Origin: Nostoc sp. LPT
GTDB taxonomy: Bacteria; Cyanobacteriota; Cyanobacteriia; Cyanobacteriales; Nostocaceae
Direction: 5' to 3'
Assembly: GCF_017115165.1 (NCBI RefSeq)
Contig: NZ_JABXKF010000079.1
Span: forward strand, 1-36,409
Length of the DNA: 36,409 nt
Below the pieces are notes generated by a model that saw only the letters and a list, made by a program, of their open reading frames with translations, ran no database searches and had not been told where the DNA came from. The position numbers and the translations under genes were made by a program. This document shows, in pieces, positions 34,324 to 36,409 of the stretch; the stretch's first letter is position 1; each line of letters begins with the position of its first letter.

Positions 34324-34602
34324 TTACACTGCTCTGTGTTCGTCGCAGTTTTTGATGTAACGACGTAAAACAGAGTTGATTAAGGTTTTATATTCTCCGC
34401 TTTGAGCTTGAAACCACTCTAGTATATCTGGCTCAATCTGTACCAATTGCTGTGCTTGAGGTGCGGGAACTCGGAGAGTCGCTTTCTGAAAAAAATCTTC
34501 TGTCAATGGTGGAATATCAGAGTAGTCAATTTCTTCATCGTTCATTGACTCCAATGCTGTCCAGTTAGTACGAGAGGTATTTCTCAAGTCTTTGTCGCTC
34601 AT
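34324..34602 (-). CDS. brnA: BrnA-type antitoxin
   Basis: A 92-aa protein. It contains the BrnA pattern DEEIDYSDIPPLTEDFFQKA in its N-terminal half and a C-terminal ribbon-helix-helix-like end (RVPAPQAQQLVQIEPDILEW then YKTLINSVLRRYI). BrnA binds and neutralises BrnT and represses the operon in known systems. The gene follows brnT and overlaps it by 38 bp, the family's usual order and a strong sign of one transcript. The ATG at 34602 lies inside brnT, so translation is probably coupled. Confidence 0.88.
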   Translation of the reverse strand: MSDKDLRNTSRTNWTALESMNDEEIDYSDIPPLTEDFFQKATLRVPAPQAQQLVQIEPDILEWFQAQSGEYKTLINSVLRRYIKNCDEHRAV

Positions 34603-34843
34603 ACCGATTTGCCCTTCGTGCTGAAATGATCCGAATCACATTATTTTTGCGTTCTGTCCAAACTACAACGGCTACACCGTTGCCGAGGAAACCTATACCG
34701 AACCAACGGTCTTCTCCGTAATCAAAACGATCATCTAACTCAATTAGCATTGGACTTTCAAACATCTCAGGAACATCGGCGAAATCAATCTCATGTTTGC
34801 GAAGATTCTCTAAATTTTTCGCCTCATCCCACTCAAACTGCAT
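34565..34843 (-). CDS. brnT: BrnT-type ribonuclease toxin
   Basis: A 92-aa protein of normal family length. The pattern FEWDEAKNLENLRKHEIDF, LDDRFDYGEDRWFGIGFLGN, VVVWTERKNNVIRIISARRA and RYERQRLEKYL matches BrnT, a small RNase that stops translation. The conserved catalytic-type residues (the Lys-His pair, TER and the RIISAR arginines) are all present, so it looks active. First gene of the brnT-brnA operon; the start ATG at 34843 follows a spacer of dispersed repeats. No operator can be fixed, although BrnA usually binds near this start. Confidence 0.92.
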   Translation of the reverse strand: MQFEWDEAKNLENLRKHEIDFADVPEMFESPMLIELDDRFDYGEDRWFGIGFLGNGVAVVVWTERKNNVIRIISARRANRYERQRLEKYLSY

Positions 34844-35231
34844 GAAAATTTAGACACGCTAATTGAACCATCTCTATTCTCCTGCATAATATCCCAATAC
34901 GCTCGGTGTTAGAGATAAAGACCTGATTTTTGCGTAGGTTGGGTTGAGCGATAACGTAGGCGCAATGATTTTGTGATGCCTGCGGTGGGCTACGCCAACG
35001 CATTTGTGATTTCGGTGATTCCGTTTATAGATTTGGCGATGCCTGGGTTGGGCTACTCCAACGCATTTATCGATTTGGAGAATGCAATTGTAATTTTAGC
35101 GATGCCTGGGTTGGGCTACGTCAACGCATTTATAGATTTTGCGATGCCTACGACGGGCTACGCCAACGCAATTGTGATTTCGGCAGTCGCATTTATCGAT
35201 TTGGCAAACGCAATTATTATTTAGGCGATCG
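34844..35231. repeat. Array of dispersed repeats and 21/42-bp minisatellite units
   Basis: Four copies of the GCGATGCCT...GGGCTACGCC repeat (about 34975, 35037, 35100 and 35142) alternate with AACGCATTTATCGATTTG-type 21-bp halves. Unit length is 21 or 42 bp, so a plus-strand frame stays open for 83 codons (34973-35224). That frame has no ribosome site and only translates the repeat, so I do not call it a gene. Confidence 0.75.
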
Positions 35232-35728
35232 CTATATCTCCCAATCCTCAATCAACAAGTTATTAATGCATTGGAATTCTCTAGTGTTATGGGTGATGAG
35301 GGTTAAGTTATTTGTTAGCGTGATGGCAGCAATTTGTAAGTCATACGCGCCAATGGGAGTACCTAATGCTTCTAATTGAGAGCGAATTGTTCCAAACGTC
35401 GTTGCTGCTAAATCGTCAGCCCCTTTGGGGAAGTCAAAAGTCAAAAGTCAAAAGTCAAAAATTTTGAACCCCATAAATAAATTTAGCGGCTTGTACCTTT
35501 TTATTTCCGGTCAAAGGGTAGTGATGTAAATTGGGCTAAAAATTGTTGTTGTAAAGTAAGATTACGTTGTGAATTGGCACTTTTCATTGCACCATAAAAT
35601 AGTTTAGCTTTGACGATTGAGCAAACGGCAATATCTTTAGTAGCAGTGGATTCTAGTTTCTGTTTTAAAGTGGAATTTTTACCTCGCATATAGATAATGC
35701 AGGTGTTAGTATCGAGCAGGAATTTCAC
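35232..35728 (-). pseudogene. VapC-type PIN-domain toxin, split by a mini-element
   Basis: The N-terminal part (35501-35728) reads MKFLLDTNTCIIYMRGKNST onward and ends FTSLPFDRK-stop. The C-terminal part (35232-35415) resumes with DDLAATTFGTIRSQLEALG, PIGAYDLQIAAITLTNNLTL, ITHNTREF and LLIEDWEI. Joined at PFD, they form one ordinary VapC protein of about 134 residues. A 95-bp insertion (35418-35509 plus a GAC duplication) breaks the gene. Asp6 and the later YDLQIAA Asp are kept, but the usual Glu in the AELFYGA block is Lys here (IVKAKLFYGA), so the toxin may have been inactive before the insertion. A GTG start overlaps the antitoxin stop (GTGA). Confidence 0.88.
35418..35509. mobile_element. 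AAAAGTC repeat mini-element, short form, inside vapC
   Basis: Runs from AGCCCCTTTGGGGAAG through several AAAAGTC heptamers and ATTTTGAACCCCATAAATA to TTTTTATTTCCGG. It is flanked by a 3-bp repeat, GTC (35415-35417 and 35510-35512). It matches the copy at 17060-17231 but lacks about 80 internal bases. As it lies in the middle of a protein-coding gene with clean edges, its mobility is well supported. Confidence 0.75.
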
Positions 35729-36066
35729 AGGATTGGTTCGCGTTCTGGTTGTTGTCCTTGGGGATGACGGAAGAAGGTTTCATCTTGGATACATCCATAA
35801 AATTGAGGCAGGGGATATTCTGTTATTTCGGTTGAAGTTGCTGGTTGTAGGGACTCAATGAGGGTTTTTAGTAATCGAGTAACGTCAAATTCTTCGGGTA
35901 ATTTAGCCACGAGGGATTGACGGAATAATTCTGAGATTTTGCTTATTTGCACAGATTGGGTGTTGTTATTGTGTGTAGTCAGGCTTTGTGCCAGGAGTTG
36001 GATAATATACAATTTATCGTCAGGTGAAAGCTGAAGGAGTTGTTGTTCGAGTTCTGGGACAATCAT
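35725..36066 (-). CDS. Antitoxin of the vapC pair (unrecognised family)
   Basis: A 113-aa protein directly before vapC, with the stop overlapping its GTG start. The N-terminus (MIVPELEQQLLQLSPDDKLY then IIQLLAQSLT) is a helical segment common to small cyanobacterial antitoxin-like proteins. The tail is Pro/Gln/Glu-rich (FRHPQGQQPEREPIL) and could wrap around the toxin. I do not recognise a DNA-binding fold. It is still intact although its toxin is broken, so it may now be an orphan. Antitoxin function is inferred from position. Confidence 0.7.
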   Translation of the reverse strand: MIVPELEQQLLQLSPDDKLYIIQLLAQSLTTHNNNTQSVQISKISELFRQSLVAKLPEEFDVTRLLKTLIESLQPATSTEITEYPLPQFYGCIQDETFFRHPQGQQPEREPIL

Positions 36067-36297
36067 GATGTAGCTCAGGTGGAGGATAATTTCATTTTAC
36101 TTTCATAATCAAAAGTTAATAAGTGGTGGGGTTTAAGTCCCCTGTCTCTACAGGCACTTCTGTTTTGTGTCGGGGTCTAAATCCCCGTCACAAAACGTAA
36201 TTGCGAATTGCAAATTGCGAATTGCGAATTGTTTTAATCTGTGATTTCCGCGTATGCATTTATAGATTTGGCGATGCCTGCGGCGGGCTACGCCAAC
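36067..36297. other. Spacer with stem-loop at 36162-36196
   Basis: It contains a near-perfect inverted repeat, GTTTTGTGTCGGGG and CCCCGTCACAAAAC, around a TCTAAAT loop (36162-36196), followed by tandem AATTGCG modules (about 36201-36230) and a dispersed GCGATGCC copy (36271-36299). No gene. Confidence 0.6.
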
Positions 36298-36409
36298 GCA
36301 ATTGTTATTTCGGGGTTCGCAATTGTTATTTCGGGGTTCGCAATTGCTATTTCCGGGTACGCAATTGCTATTTCGGGGTACGCAATTGCTATTTCGGGGT
36401 ACGCAATTG
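36298..36409 (+). repeat. 21-bp minisatellite, continuing past the window
   Basis: Five full units of 21 bp (GCAATTGTTATTTCGGGGTT C twice; GCAATTGCTATTTCCGGGTA C once; GCAATTGCTATTTCGGGGTA C twice) and a seven-base start of a sixth at the window edge. The unit is 21 bp, so a frame encoding AIxISGx heptapeptides stays open, but no start context suggests a gene. Confidence 0.88.

Noticed and set aside
34973..35224. 83-codon plus-strand ORF (AMPxxGYANAF-like repeats)
   Set aside because: It is the translation of the dispersed 21/42-bp repeats, has no ribosome site and overlaps no gene context. The open frame follows from unit lengths divisible by three.
36298..36409. Possible CRISPR array
   Set aside because: The 21-bp units are directly adjacent with no unique spacers, so this is a minisatellite.

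Overview
The window looks like chromosomal DNA of a filamentous, probably heterocyst-forming cyanobacterium (Nostoc/Anabaena/Calothrix type). The signs are many GCGATCGC (HIP1) octamers, several heptamer short tandem repeats, a SasA clock-output kinase, a CRR7-like protein, a DUF2854 protein, a PEP-CTERM exported esterase and long AT-rich spacers full of dispersed palindromes. The species call is inference; no rRNA or tRNA gene was seen.

Left part (1-6.8 kb): a secreted protein gene that appears frameshifted by a 5-bp duplication, then a minus-strand three-gene two-component operon (GAF/PAS/GAF histidine kinase, Rcp1-like response regulator, REC-PAS-PAS-kinase-REC hybrid). A MITE-like insertion and a decayed histidine-kinase fragment follow. 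At 7.2-12.0 kb a large predicted outer-membrane beta-barrel protein faces two tandem paralogous small secreted proteins that share a C-terminal motif.

Middle (12.8-26.7 kb): mostly housekeeping and signalling genes: polyphosphate kinase, a lone receiver protein, an unlisted 57-aa gene, the DUF2854 protein, a CRR7-like protein, a REC-GGDEF diguanylate cyclase, SasA, an SLH-type lipoprotein, a GDSL esterase and an M42 metallopeptidase.

Right part (26.6-36.4 kb): an accessory, repeat-rich stretch. A MazF-type toxin/antitoxin pair sits between two diverged copies of the M42 gene's 3' end. A small UBA-like protein gene converges, with overlapping stops, on a giant CHAT-domain protein carrying 21 near-identical 46-aa TPR-like repeats. 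Beyond it lie a Uma2 nuclease with an in-frame palindromic insertion beside its active site, a BrnT/BrnA module, and a VapC-type toxin gene broken by a mobile mini-element. The spacers here are built from a repeat of the form GCGATGCCTACGGCGGGCTA and from 21-bp minisatellites.

The most interesting items are the CHAT/TPR protein with its small partner, the mobile mini-repeats that split vapC and enlarged the Uma2 protein, and the barrel/small-secreted-protein locus.
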